Below are positions 8,509-18,400 of a stretch of 64,000 bases of DNA, piece after piece (within the stretch, counting starts at the first letter, position 1; the number at the start of each line of letters is the position of its first letter). Both the position numbers and the translations under genes were made by a program. The notes below the pieces were generated by a model. That model was not told the origin of the DNA. It was given only the letters and a program-made list of their open reading frames with translations, and searched no databases. Source of the stretch: Pedobacter sp014947265 (GTDB taxonomy: Bacteria; Bacteroidota; Bacteroidia; Sphingobacteriales; Sphingobacteriaceae); NCBI RefSeq assembly GCF_014947265.1, contig NZ_JADCNK010000022.1:1-64000 (forward strand), in the 5' to 3' direction.

Positions 8509-9688
8509 ATTAAACCTCAATATTGACGTTCATTTGCTCCAACAAGAATTGAACGATTTATTAACCGGCAATAATTGGATGCCGCACTACAATACTGCCG
8601 ATTATACAGGTAACTGGCATGTTTTACCTTTGCGTACCCCCGGTGGAAACAGCGATAATCCTTTTGCCGATCTTTTTAGCCACAAAAATTTTGAAAATAC
8701 AGCGCTATTAAATAAACTACCTGAAACCTGCCGCTTTTTAGAGAAACTTGACTGTGAAAAACTTTCTGTGCGACTGTTAAATCTTCGTGCTGGATCAGTC
8801 ATTAAAGCACACAGAGATATTGAACTGGCTTTTGAACATGGAGAAGCACGTTTGCATGTGCCCATATTCACTAATCCAGGTGTTGAGTTTTATGTAGATG
8901 AAGAGCGTATTATGATGAACGAAGGCGACTGCTGGTACATTAATGCGAACATAAAACACCGTGTAGCAAATAATGGCATTGCTGACCGGATACACCTGGT
9001 TATTGACTGTAAGGTAAACGATTGGCTTACCAAACTGATTACTGAAGGCAGGAAAAAAACAGTTTTTTTGAAAAAAGACCCGGAAACCGAACAGCAGGTA
9101 ATTGAAAGCCTGAGAATGGCAAATACAACACATTCAAATCATCTGGCAGAACAAATGGAAAAGGAATTAAACAATAATCAGTTAATTGCTAAACTTCTTG
9201 ACTTTATTTCTGAGATCGGTTTACATTACCAGCTGGAGAAAATAAATGAAGATACCTTTTTACCTGGTCTTAAACTAAGAGATGGCGTATTGATTATTGA
9301 CACTGAAAAGCTGTTGTATCCCGGCGACATTTTACACGAAGCTGGACACCTGGCCTGTATGCCGGCTGAAATACGCATGGATATGAGCGATTCGCTACCA
9401 AGCAACGACCTCAATAACGGTGGCGAAATGATGGCTATAGCCTGGTCATATGCTGCATCTGTACATTTGGATATTGACCCTCATATCGTATTTCATGATA
9501 AAGGATACAAGGGCGGAGGGCAAAGCCTTGTGGATAACTTTACCCAGGGCCATTTTTTCGGCGTTCCTTTATTGCAATGGAATGGAATGACCTATCCTTC
9601 AGGCCAGGAAAGTAGTCTGTCTTTCCCACAAATGATAAACTGGATATGTAAACAAAATATGTATATCAACCCTAAAGCGGAGAAATAA
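8492..9688 (+). CDS. Aspartyl/asparaginyl beta-hydroxylase fused to an HEAGH putative metallo-domain
   Basis: This 398-residue protein has two parts. Residues about 40-180 match the aspartyl/asparaginyl beta-hydroxylase family: H107-x-D109 (AHRDIE), distal H156 (IKHRVAN) and a following arginine in DRIHLVIDC. Residues about 215-398 form a second domain with H282-E-A-G-H286, a variant of the HExxH zinc-binding motif, followed by a conserved-looking stretch NNGGEMMAIAWSYA with an acidic candidate third ligand. I do not know this fusion from a named family. It could hydroxylate a protein and also cut or bind it. The gene starts inside the carbamoyltransferase and is 2 bp from the next dioxygenase. 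The first domain is firm; peptidase activity is a guess. Confidence 0.8.
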   Translation: MICFSKLNLNIDVHLLQQELNDLLTGNNWMPHYNTADYTGNWHVLPLRTPGGNSDNPFADLFSHKNFENTALLNKLPETCRFLEKLDCEKLSVRLLNLRAGSVIKAHRDIELAFEHGEARLHVPIFTNPGVEFYVDEERIMMNEGDCWYINANIKHRVANNGIADRIHLVIDCKVNDWLTKLITEGRKKTVFLKKDPETEQQVIESLRMANTTHSNHLAEQMEKELNNNQLIAKLLDFISEIGLHYQLEKINEDTFLPGLKLRDGVLIIDTEKLLYPGDILHEAGHLACMPAEIRMDMSDSLPSNDLNNGGEMMAIAWSYAASVHLDIDPHIVFHDKGYKGGGQSLVDNFTQGHFFGVPLLQWNGMTYPSGQESSLSFPQMINWICKQNMYINPKAEK

Positions 9689-9690
9689 AG

Positions 9691-10704
9691 ATGACATCAG
9701 ATTTTACTTTACCACAATCAACAGCACTCAGCACTTCGGGCCTGATGCACCTGAAGCGTTTTTGGAGCAAAGTAATGCTTAGAAGGGTCAACAAGTTTGA
9801 CGATGAACTTTGGAAAAAAGAATGGCAACTGGATAAAACCTTACTGAGTGTATTGGGTCTTGGCATTGAGCAAACACTCACTTACGTTTTTCAATATGCC
9901 CCGGCATTTGAAGAATTTGAAAAATGGATTGTGCATACTTCAGGCAGCCCTACAAGCGAACAGATCAGTAGATTTAACAGCTTATTTAATGAGGCACCAG
10001 GGCTTAGCCAACCCATCCCATCAGTACTCAGTGCGGAAGAACTTGTATTTTGGACAGAAAATGGCTATCTGATTCTTAAAAATGTGATTCCTAAAGAAGA
10101 TTGCCAGGCCACTATTGATGTGATTTGTGATTTTCTAAAAATAAATCTAGATGATGCTAACACTTGGTATAGCCCCAATACCTCGAGGCAAGGAATTATG
10201 GTTCAATTATTTCAGCACCCTTTATTACAAAAAAACAGGCAATCAGCACGCATCAGAATGGCTTATGAACAGCTATGGCAGCGTACCGATATCTGGGTAA
10301 CAACAGATCGCGTAGGCTTTAACCCACCAGAGACTGATAAATGGAAATTTACAGGGCCCGATTTACATTGGGATTGCAGCCTGGATTTACCTATTCCATT
10401 TAACCTGCAGGGCTTGCTGTACCTTGCAGATACCGCACCTAATCAGGGTGCCTTTACCCTGGTTCCCGGGTTTCAACATCGCATATCAGAATGGCTCCGC
10501 GCCCTTCCTGCTGGAACCAACCCAAGAACAGAAAACCTGCATGCGCTGGGTAGCTTACCTATTGCTGCTGAGGCCGGAGATTTTATTATCTGGCATCAGG
10601 CTTTACCACATGGCAGTAGTCCAAATGCTTCGTCAAAACCGCGGTTTGTGCAATATATCAATTATCAGCCTGCTGATTTTACTGCTCAGAAGAACTGGAT
10701 GTAG
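9691..10704 (+). CDS. Phytanoyl-CoA dioxygenase (PhyH) family oxygenase
   Basis: This 337-residue Fe(II)/2OG dioxygenase has FWTENGYLILKNVIPKEDC, the usual PhyH entry motif, at about residues 118-136, H226-x-D228 (DLHWDCSLD) and distal H307 (LPHGSS), with a following arginine (KPRFVQYINY) for 2-oxoglutarate. Members hydroxylate small molecules and amino acids (ectoine, natural products) as well as lipids. The first ~115 residues are an extra N-terminal region I do not recognise. It lies 2 bp after the hydroxylase fusion and closes this three-gene set; 280 bp of AT-rich DNA without a supported gene follow. Confidence 0.88.
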   Translation: MTSDFTLPQSTALSTSGLMHLKRFWSKVMLRRVNKFDDELWKKEWQLDKTLLSVLGLGIEQTLTYVFQYAPAFEEFEKWIVHTSGSPTSEQISRFNSLFNEAPGLSQPIPSVLSAEELVFWTENGYLILKNVIPKEDCQATIDVICDFLKINLDDANTWYSPNTSRQGIMVQLFQHPLLQKNRQSARIRMAYEQLWQRTDIWVTTDRVGFNPPETDKWKFTGPDLHWDCSLDLPIPFNLQGLLYLADTAPNQGAFTLVPGFQHRISEWLRALPAGTNPRTENLHALGSLPIAAEAGDFIIWHQALPHGSSPNASSKPRFVQYINYQPADFTAQKNWM

Positions 10705-10984
10705 ATCATAATAACATGCTGCTAAATTTAATCAGCTGTGCAAATTTTATTATTACATTTTCACATAATTTTATGTATCAGATTGCTAATTAATAAAAAG
10801 TAAAAAGCTATATTTGAGATAACCTGTTCAAGAACAACGATATTATCAAATTTGCAATATATTAGTTTGAAACAGGTCGTTAGTGCTCTCATCAATCTTG
10901 GTTTAACCACTGTCATCAGTCGGTTATATATGAAATGCATTGACATGTAGATAGTAAAAGTTAAAAACTTAATTATATCTAAAT

Positions 10985-11554
10985 ATGGCAATTTTTAATT
11001 CTGCATTTAAAATTACAATGGGTAACGAAGGTGGTTATGCCAATAACCCAAATGATAGCGGTGGTGAAACCTACGCTGGTATCGCAAGAAATTTCTGGCC
11101 TAACTGGGGTGGTTGGCCAGTGGTAGATCAGGCCGTTTTAACACATCCTAACAATATAAATGCCACACTTGCTGCCAATAGTGCAGTACAGGCCGAAGTA
11201 CAATCATTTTATAAGCAGAATTTCTGGGATGTGATCAGTCTGGACAACTTAAACAGCCAACAGCTTGCCAACCAGTTATTTGACACGGCTGTAAATATGG
11301 GTACAGGTATCGCCTCCCGTTTTTTACAGCAGGCAATAAACAATATTATGCCCGGTAAACTTGTTGTAGATGGCATAGTTGGGCCACAAACTATTGCTGC
11401 AGCTAACAGTATTCCGCTGGAAGCACTATACAATCAGGTTATTGCACTTCGAAAACAGCGTTATCTAAATATTATTAAACAGAATCCTTCCCAGGCACAG
11501 TTTCAGAACTCATGGCTCAGTCGTTTAACGCCATTCAATCCATCATTACCATAA
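10985..11554 (+). CDS. Glycoside hydrolase 108 muramidase (endolysin-like)
   Basis: This 189-residue protein has the GH108 N-acetylmuramidase motif at its start: MGNEGGYANNPNDSGGETY, with catalytic Glu15 in EGGY. The second half (VVDGIVGPQTIAAAN) is the peptidoglycan-binding domain that usually follows it. No signal peptide is present, as in phage endolysins, so export would need lysis, a holin or another route. The following gene starts 12 bp downstream and encodes a membrane protein, which resembles an endolysin plus membrane-partner arrangement. Near the collar proteins it may serve cell-wall passage or release (inference). Confidence 0.9.
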   Translation: MAIFNSAFKITMGNEGGYANNPNDSGGETYAGIARNFWPNWGGWPVVDQAVLTHPNNINATLAANSAVQAEVQSFYKQNFWDVISLDNLNSQQLANQLFDTAVNMGTGIASRFLQQAINNIMPGKLVVDGIVGPQTIAAANSIPLEALYNQVIALRKQRYLNIIKQNPSQAQFQNSWLSRLTPFNPSLP

Positions 11555-11565
11555 ACGCATCAATT

Positions 11566-12462
11566 ATGAAAAAGAGCAGTTTAATAATGATTTTGGCAGT
11601 ACTTGCTACAGGATGCAGAGGAAATGCACAGACTTATGATCTTCATAAAACTTTAGCACTTGTCATAATTATAGGGATTATCCTCGCGTTTTTTGCTTTG
11701 GCCTTGTTCACCAACCTGCTTCGTGATGATGTAAATAACCTGAATTTGTTTAATGCCAATGCCGCGAGATTAAAACAGCAAAAAAAGCTGCTGATTTTTA
11801 AGAGCAACAATCCCTTTAGTCTATCGCGTGTACAATTAGGTGTATGGACTGTGGTGATCTCCTGCAGCTATATTTATTTGCAGCTTTGCATGGGTAATTG
11901 TAATGACACAGGACTAAATGAAACAGTATTAGTGTTAATGGGAATAAGTGCCGGTGTAACTGCAGGTGGTACCATAATTGATAAAAGGGAAATACAAGAT
12001 GGACGTTTTCGCCATCAAAACAGTCCTTCTGAAGGCTTTTTTGTAGATATTCTTTCTGATGATAACGGCATCAGCGTACATCGTTTTCAAAAAGTTATAT
12101 GGACTGGCGTTGCTGTTATTATTTTTCTGAATAAAGTATACAGCATAAAAACAGGATGTGCCCTACCCGAACTGAGCCAGACACTTTTATGGCTTACTGG
12201 CATAAGCAGTGCTGCCTATTTAGTTTTAAAAACCCAGGAAAACGCTCCTTCAATTGATTCTGCTGCAGCAAATAATCTATCATCTGATATTTGGTCCGGA
12301 CAACAACAGGCTACGCCTCCCGTTTCACAGGTAAATCCGGCGGTAACTAATCCTGTACAACAGCCACCAAATGCGCCTTCTTCGAACAGTACATTAACAT
12401 ACCAAAGCCCGGCAGAGGCATCGAATAACACAAGTCCATCACCGGAAAGTGATCATAATTAA
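11566..12462 (+). CDS. Multi-pass membrane protein with lipobox-like N-terminus
   Basis: I choose the ATG at 11566, giving 298 residues that begin MKKSSLIMILAVLATGCRG, a lipoprotein-like signal; an upstream in-frame ATG at 11512 would overlap the muramidase. Hydrophobic segments follow at about 31-51, 85-103, 118-136 and near 180-225. The stretch FSLSRVQLGVWTVVISCSYI followed by LVLMGISAGVTAGG is a pattern I associate with an uncharacterised family of bacterial inner-membrane proteins. The last ~70 residues are Pro/Ser/Asn-rich and probably disordered. It may work with the muramidase just upstream, but it is not a recognisable holin. Confidence 0.75.
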   Translation: MKKSSLIMILAVLATGCRGNAQTYDLHKTLALVIIIGIILAFFALALFTNLLRDDVNNLNLFNANAARLKQQKKLLIFKSNNPFSLSRVQLGVWTVVISCSYIYLQLCMGNCNDTGLNETVLVLMGISAGVTAGGTIIDKREIQDGRFRHQNSPSEGFFVDILSDDNGISVHRFQKVIWTGVAVIIFLNKVYSIKTGCALPELSQTLLWLTGISSAAYLVLKTQENAPSIDSAAANNLSSDIWSGQQQATPPVSQVNPAVTNPVQQPPNAPSSNSTLTYQSPAEASNNTSPSPESDHN

Positions 12463-12480
12463 CCTGGATTAATAATTAAA

Positions 12481-12511
12481 AGCACCGGTAGAAGGCATAT
12501 CTGCCGGTACT
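12481..12511. terminator. Stem-loop between convergent genes
   Basis: agcaccggtaga and tctgccggtact pair (with two G-U pairs) around a short loop, between the stops of two converging genes. It lacks a strong T-run, so it is a weak bidirectional terminator candidate. Confidence 0.5.
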
Positions 12512-12522
12512 TAATGCCATCT

Positions 12523-13500
12523 TTAAATCGTATAGGTAAAGCCAGGGTTATCAGACATTACATACTCAAATTTGATTGTTATACCCTCCTTTTGATTTTG
12601 TAATTCACAAACCGCTAGTGGCATTGTAAGGCTGCAAGTGTAAGTATTTAGGACCTCTTTACCAAATACCGTGATTTGCGTAAATAAATCAAGTCTTTTA
12701 TGGGTTTCCGAAGCAGGCACCTGTAAAACCACTGGCTGTGGAAGCTTGAATTCACGGCTTGCACAATATACCAACCCTACTCTTATCCTTTTTGGCTGAT
12801 AATCAGGTATTGTAAAACTGTTGTATTCTTCTTCCCATCGTGTTAATACCGCTTCGACAGTTATCTCTTCCGGAATAAAAATAGCCTCTGGACGCATTTG
12901 TGGAATTAAATTGTTCATGATTGCCACTTGCGGTTCTTTCTTTAAAGCATTTAGCATGGTTTCTGAAATTACCATATCAATACTAACACTATCAGGAAAT
13001 TTATAAGTAGTGGCATCGGTGCAAACATAATCGGCCACATAGTCTGAAAGGCCTAATTTTTCATAAACATTTTTTGCTGCTTCCAACGAACCAGGATTGA
13101 TATCTAATAAAATGAAATTGATTTGCGCTGCGGTAAATTGAGATGTTAAAGGCGTAAGCAGTGTGGCGTAAGGACCACAACCAGCATATAATATATTTAT
13201 GGTATGCCCGGGTATTGTATCTAATAAATGATTAATCGCACGATAAATGCCTCTTATAAATCTACGTGTGCGCTCCAATTCTTTAAGACAATGTGCAGCT
13301 TTAATGGTCGAAACTGCTTTACCGCTTGGCAGATGAATATCTTGATCTGTAATGTTACCTGCATTTACCCCGGTTACGCCAGCAAAAAGCAAATGGAGCT
13401 GGTCAATAGCATTTTTGATATGCAGATAGTCGTCTTCAAAAAGTAAGGCATTAGTTGCAGCAGAAATGTTTTCGTTGCGTTGTTGAGTCGTTAATTCCAT
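12523..13500 (-). CDS. PRMT-like class I SAM-dependent methyltransferase
   Basis: This 325-residue protein has motif I as NILYAGCGPYATLLTPL (102-118), an acidic motif II end LLDINP (about 133), and DMVISETMLNALKKEPQ (about 176-192), which fits the double-E region of protein arginine methyltransferases. A beta-rich C-terminal half (from IPEEITVEAVLTRW) also fits a PRMT barrel. Bacterial members are rare and their substrates mostly unknown; small-molecule methylation is an alternative. It lies 109 bp downstream of the protease in the same direction and faces the muramidase operon. With the nearby hydroxylases and acyl-transfer enzymes it adds a methylation step to the accessory block (inference). 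Confidence 0.75.
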   Translation of the reverse strand: MELTTQQRNENISAATNALLFEDDYLHIKNAIDQLHLLFAGVTGVNAGNITDQDIHLPSGKAVSTIKAAHCLKELERTRRFIRGIYRAINHLLDTIPGHTINILYAGCGPYATLLTPLTSQFTAAQINFILLDINPGSLEAAKNVYEKLGLSDYVADYVCTDATTYKFPDSVSIDMVISETMLNALKKEPQVAIMNNLIPQMRPEAIFIPEEITVEAVLTRWEEEYNSFTIPDYQPKRIRVGLVYCASREFKLPQPVVLQVPASETHKRLDLFTQITVFGKEVLNTYTCSLTMPLAVCELQNQKEGITIKFEYVMSDNPGFTYTI

Positions 13501-13609
13501 ATATATTTATACCTAATGCTAAAAAGTTTTAATACCAAACTAAAAGATTAAATTTAGCTCAGATCAATCGTTAATTATTAATTTATTTAAGCGTATTAAA
13601 TACGGCATT

Positions 13610-15469
13610 TTAATTGATTATATAATCTTCGAATTTGGTATAGTGTTTATTTCCGTAGAAATCAACCATACAAAATCCTACCTGATAATTCCCTTTTGGC
13701 ATGGTTAAAAGCTTGATGTCTAAAGCTGAAGGATCAGTGATGGTAATTTTACCCAATTCAATACTCATTGATTCATCCAGGGCATTTTGGCCCAGAAAAG
13801 TAATTTCATCATGTGCTTGAAGGTCCTTAATCTTATCCGTAATCCCATCAGCAGAAATCTCCCGAAATCCGATCACTTTAGCCAGATTTTCCCCGTCAAC
13901 ATTAAAATACTTGATCATAAGTTCAGCTTGTTTCCCATTCCAAAGCACAGGTACATTGTAAGATACACCCGATTGATTGGAAAGTCCCATAAATACACAA
14001 ACATTGATATCGTTAATGCTGATCCACCTGGCATCCCATTTTTTATTACCCCCATACAAGGTAATATTTCCACGGTAATCCACATTGGTATCGTAGGCAT
14101 CCAATCCATACGAAACCAGCGTGCTGTCTCCAGTTAATCTTCTGATATTTAAGTAAATCTTATTGGTGTTAACCAACATGGCTGCGTTTAGCTTCCTTCC
14201 CGAATCACCAACAAAAACGCTATCAGCACCGCCCCCAATTAATTCAGCTACATAATTTTCGATAAATTTTTCAAACGCTATGTTAAAAGGCGTTTTCAAA
14301 TAATCATTTAATTGACTGGCCGTTTTTCTATTGTAATAAGGGAAATATACCGAAAGCCCCGAAATGGCATCTTTATCCAAATTTTTTGAATAAACATTGA
14401 ATAAAACTGCATCCCGCATTTTTTTCTCGAAATCGCTAAACAATGTGTCTGTACTTTTAGCTGCCAGCTTAAAAAAGCTAAAAATATCAATCATATCTTC
14501 AGCCGCGAATGAAAAAGAAGGCAATCCGAATGATTTGGACTTGGCCCGGTAATTTGATTTCTGCCTAAAAGCTTCTTTAGGCGGATACGTTGAATTTAGA
14601 TTTGCAGAAATGTTACTGATTAATTTTCCTACACTTATATTTAAAGCATCTACTTTATTAAGCGCTATTACAGACAATGTTGCCTGCAGATAAGGTTGAG
14701 ACGAATAAGTATCGATATACGATTTTGTAATTCCCTCCAGAAGTTGAGTTGTGCTTAGATTTGGATTGGTAGATAAGGAGTTGATGATATATTTATAATT
14801 CCAGCCGTTGCCAGGTTCAAGTTCTTGTGAGGCCACCATGTATTCAGCATAGGGTGCCAGTACCGTAGCCGTTTCAATGGTTGCCATTAAACAGGCGTCA
14901 AAACCTATAAAATCCAGGTTCAAATCATTTTGGCTATGTTTTAAATCAGCAAAAGCCTCTCCCATTTCACGTAACGACAGGGAAATATCTTCAGGAAATA
15001 ACTCATCATATCCAAAACCATGTACACTGCCTCTTCCGTGATTCCAAAAAATCAACCCATATCTTTCTGCAGGGAAGTTCTTTTTGCTATAAGCAATAAA
15101 ATCAACCAGGGTTGATGGGTCTCCTATACTTTTGTTGGCTGTAACTTTTACTTTTTCAAACCCATTTTTAGTAACCTTACTATAGGTCAGGCTATCGCTG
15201 GAAATCGGCTCAGAGAATTGCCATTTTTTAGTTCCTCCCTGCAAAATCACCGTTGCAAAGTTATCATCAACGTTATTATAGGAATTGATAATTTCGTTAA
15301 TGTCTTCACTCGCCAACTGATGTTTGCTTTCCAGGTCTGATCCATTCATATAAATCAGCAGCACAAAACTGCGCTTAGGCTCCAGGTTTTGAGCATAGCT
15401 GATATTAGCATAAAATATTAATCCAGCTAGTATTAACAGTAAATGGCGACTTTTTCTAATGAAGCCCAT
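13610..15469 (-). CDS. Secreted clostripain-like cysteine protease (C11)
   Basis: This 619-residue protein has a signal peptide (residues 1-26, ending ISYAQ). The C11 catalytic dyad is visible as His144 (FWNHGRGS) and Cys193 (GFDACLMATIE). A C-terminal beta-rich region from about 420 onward follows the protease core. C11 peptidases cleave after Arg or Lys and are often calcium-activated. The start codon overlaps the stop of the 1046-aa gene (TAATG), so the two are translationally coupled. The large protein could be its substrate or partner (inference). Confidence 0.9.
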   Translation of the reverse strand: MGFIRKSRHLLLILAGLIFYANISYAQNLEPKRSFVLLIYMNGSDLESKHQLASEDINEIINSYNNVDDNFATVILQGGTKKWQFSEPISSDSLTYSKVTKNGFEKVKVTANKSIGDPSTLVDFIAYSKKNFPAERYGLIFWNHGRGSVHGFGYDELFPEDISLSLREMGEAFADLKHSQNDLNLDFIGFDACLMATIETATVLAPYAEYMVASQELEPGNGWNYKYIINSLSTNPNLSTTQLLEGITKSYIDTYSSQPYLQATLSVIALNKVDALNISVGKLISNISANLNSTYPPKEAFRQKSNYRAKSKSFGLPSFSFAAEDMIDIFSFFKLAAKSTDTLFSDFEKKMRDAVLFNVYSKNLDKDAISGLSVYFPYYNRKTASQLNDYLKTPFNIAFEKFIENYVAELIGGGADSVFVGDSGRKLNAAMLVNTNKIYLNIRRLTGDSTLVSYGLDAYDTNVDYRGNITLYGGNKKWDARWISINDINVCVFMGLSNQSGVSYNVPVLWNGKQAELMIKYFNVDGENLAKVIGFREISADGITDKIKDLQAHDEITFLGQNALDESMSIELGKITITDPSALDIKLLTMPKGNYQVGFCMVDFYGNKHYTKFEDYIIN

Positions 15470-18400
15470 TATCTTCTTGGATTAACTTGTGGAGGATTTC
15501 TAAATTGATAAATGGCTGCGGCCACAGCATCTTTAAATTCCTCACCATATTCATTCGTATTATCTGGGAATGTTTTCTTTAACAATTCTGATAATCCATC
15601 TGCATAATTCTCATTGGCTAGATCTATATCAAAATCGCTGTTGGCCTTAAATGATCTTTTAACTTCATTATTATCTTCAATAACGTTCTCTACTCTTGAA
15701 AACAAAGAACGTCTTTCGTTCCTTAAACTTCTTGCAACTGTTTTCTGATTATTTATGTCCCTAACAAGATCTAATAAATCGTTCATCTGTTGGTCCAATT
15801 CAGAATTTGTAGCCCTAACCTGGTTATCGCGTACCAATGTAATTACTTCATCCAATGAACTTACAAATTCATCATCAAAGGCTTCCACACATTGGCGCTG
15901 TATCACTTCATTTTTGAGTTTCACCTCTTCTATTTCGCAAATGTTTCGTTGCCAATCATCAGGTTGTTTTTCATATTCATCCAGGTATTTCTTATTCGAT
16001 TCGATCAGGAAATCTTCTATCATGTCATGAAATTCCAGTAAGTCATAATAGTCCTTTTTATTTTGCGCAATGCTTTGCAATTTAGGCGTTAATAAATTAT
16101 AATCCGTTTCTGAACTTAAAGTTCTAAAAATACCATTATTGATATTTGAGGTCACTTCCTGCGTTTTAGCAGATAGTTTATCCTTCACAAAACCAGTGAT
16201 CAAAGCACCAATATCGTTCATCGCTTTATCTACATCCAACGAACCTTTTAACTTGATATCATTTCCAAAAACAGTTAACTCAAGCTCCGCTTCTATTTTC
16301 CTGGCATTAGACGTAAATTCCATACTTAATACAAAAGATTTGATCCAAAGTAACCTGGTAATGGCACTTAAAATATTAGCTACCGCCTCTAAAGCTCCTG
16401 ATGCGACCTTTCCTCCAAGGGTTAGTGCGGCCTTTGCTATTTCCAAAGCACCATAGGCTACGCCGATAGCCACATTCACACCTACCTTTAAGGTTTCATA
16501 ATATAAAATCTGAGCTGAATAATAAATTTTTTCATCAACGCGCCACCAGGAAGCATCTTCTCTTCTGTCAAGATAACCCCGGATGTAATCATTATATTCA
16601 TTAATCGTGTTACTCAGATTTAAAATCTGCTGTTGCGCCTCGGTTAATTTCCGGTTTGCATTTTCTATAGAGTTTTGCACGCTCCTGGCCGCATCACGCA
16701 CGGCATTCTGGGCTTCTTCCAAAAGTTTGATAAATCCACTGGTATCGAATACCAAACGTGAACTAAATCCACTGCTCGAAAAATCTGCGTAGTTTCCATC
16801 TAAATGGAATAAGATTTTAAAGCCAACGTATTGCAGTTCAAGATCAATGTACACCTTTCTGTCTTTAAGAAGAATCAAGGCATCTAACTGAAAGATATTT
16901 AAGATATTCACATAAGCACTTAAATAAAATTCGAGTTTTTTTGATGCCCGGTTGATATTTAAATACAGTACGGGGCCTTGGGCATCTGCTTTTATCAGGG
17001 CACCAGCCAGTCCACCTTCTATAGGTTCCATAGGCATTGTTTTTCGTGACCTTGTCAATTCAAATATTCCCTTGATCTCAATTTTTGAAATTTCAATCAA
17101 TGCCAGAATAGCATTACCAGGCTCTAAAAGAAAGAGTCCTCTAGCCTTTACATTAAAGATTTCGATAGTGCCACACAGAAAAAAACCGACATTCATCTGA
17201 TAGTTCCCAATTCTGGTAGGCTGAGTGCATATAAACAGCTGGCAGTTTAAAGAAATAGCTCCCGATGAGTCCACCCGGTAATGCCGCATGGTTGAAGTAT
17301 CGGTAAAAATGGACTGACGGCTGGTTCCCAAAGCAGAAACCTGAAGATTTTCTACACCGGATATAGCGAGTTCAGTAGGCAGGCTCGAATTAAAATTATT
17401 TAAGATTTCTGCTTTATTGGCCTCTTCTGGGTTCCAGTGAGGCATTTTAGCATTATTGATTTCAAAATCGGCTAAAGCCACCACATCAAGAAATTCTATT
17501 CCAGGAAAATCAACTTCCGCAATATCTACGATGATGTCCTTTAAGGAAGTCCTTCCCTTGGTAGAGGTAATGGCTGCTGTAATTAGTCCGATATTAGCCT
17601 GGCTAACAATAAACCCTGCAAAAATGGAAATATTATTGGTTGTTACCCTACCAGTCATCCCAAAAGTAATTCCTGTTGCCCCTACGCCAATCATCAAGCC
17701 TAAATCGCTCAGGCTAATCCTGGTGTTTAATGGTATCTTATAGTTTGAAGAAGCAGACAAGGTAAAGGAGGAAACGGATAGGTTTCCGGCAAGAACAAAG
17801 GTTAATACATCATCTTTCAAAGGAAAATTAAGCTTCCCTCCAGCCTCTAGGTAGAACCCATTATCATTTTTAATCCCGAAATATAAATTTTCAATTTCAT
17901 AACCATCCTTTTTGATATTTGCACTGATGAGCATCGCCTCAAATTTTGAAGTGTTCAGCGATGCTGCTATGACCAAGTCAATATGATCCAGGCCAGTTAA
18001 TTGATAAAGCCCCGATCCAAATGCACTATCACTATTTTCCAAATCAAACAATGAGTTGGCAACCAATTGATACTTACCGTAGCGATCTGACAAGACCATC
18101 CCAGGAAAATAATCTGATGCGCTTCGGTTTAAATATTGGTTAATGGCAAGGGAAGATTTATTTCTAACGATTAATGCTACTTTTTTTATAGCAAAAAAAG
18201 TCATTGTGTCATAAATGAACTGCTCTAATACATTTCCATCCTTAAAAAAATCGGTATCTATGCTTAAAGCCAACTGTTTAGTATCCGCCAGCACAACCGC
18301 ATTGACATAAATCGAAGCTTTGCCACCTGCTATATTTTTGTTATACAGAATAACCACCGACCAGATATCGGCAGATTTAAGCACCTGTGCTTTAAAAGTT

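Noticed and set aside
10761..10991. Leftward 76-codon frame between PhyH and the muramidase
   Set aside because: It lies in AT-rich upstream DNA, overlaps the muramidase start and has no domain or start signal.
1903..12462. A prophage or extracellular contractile injection system
   Set aside because: Only collar proteins and a muramidase are phage-like. No capsid, terminase, sheath, tube, baseplate or AAA ATPase gene is present.
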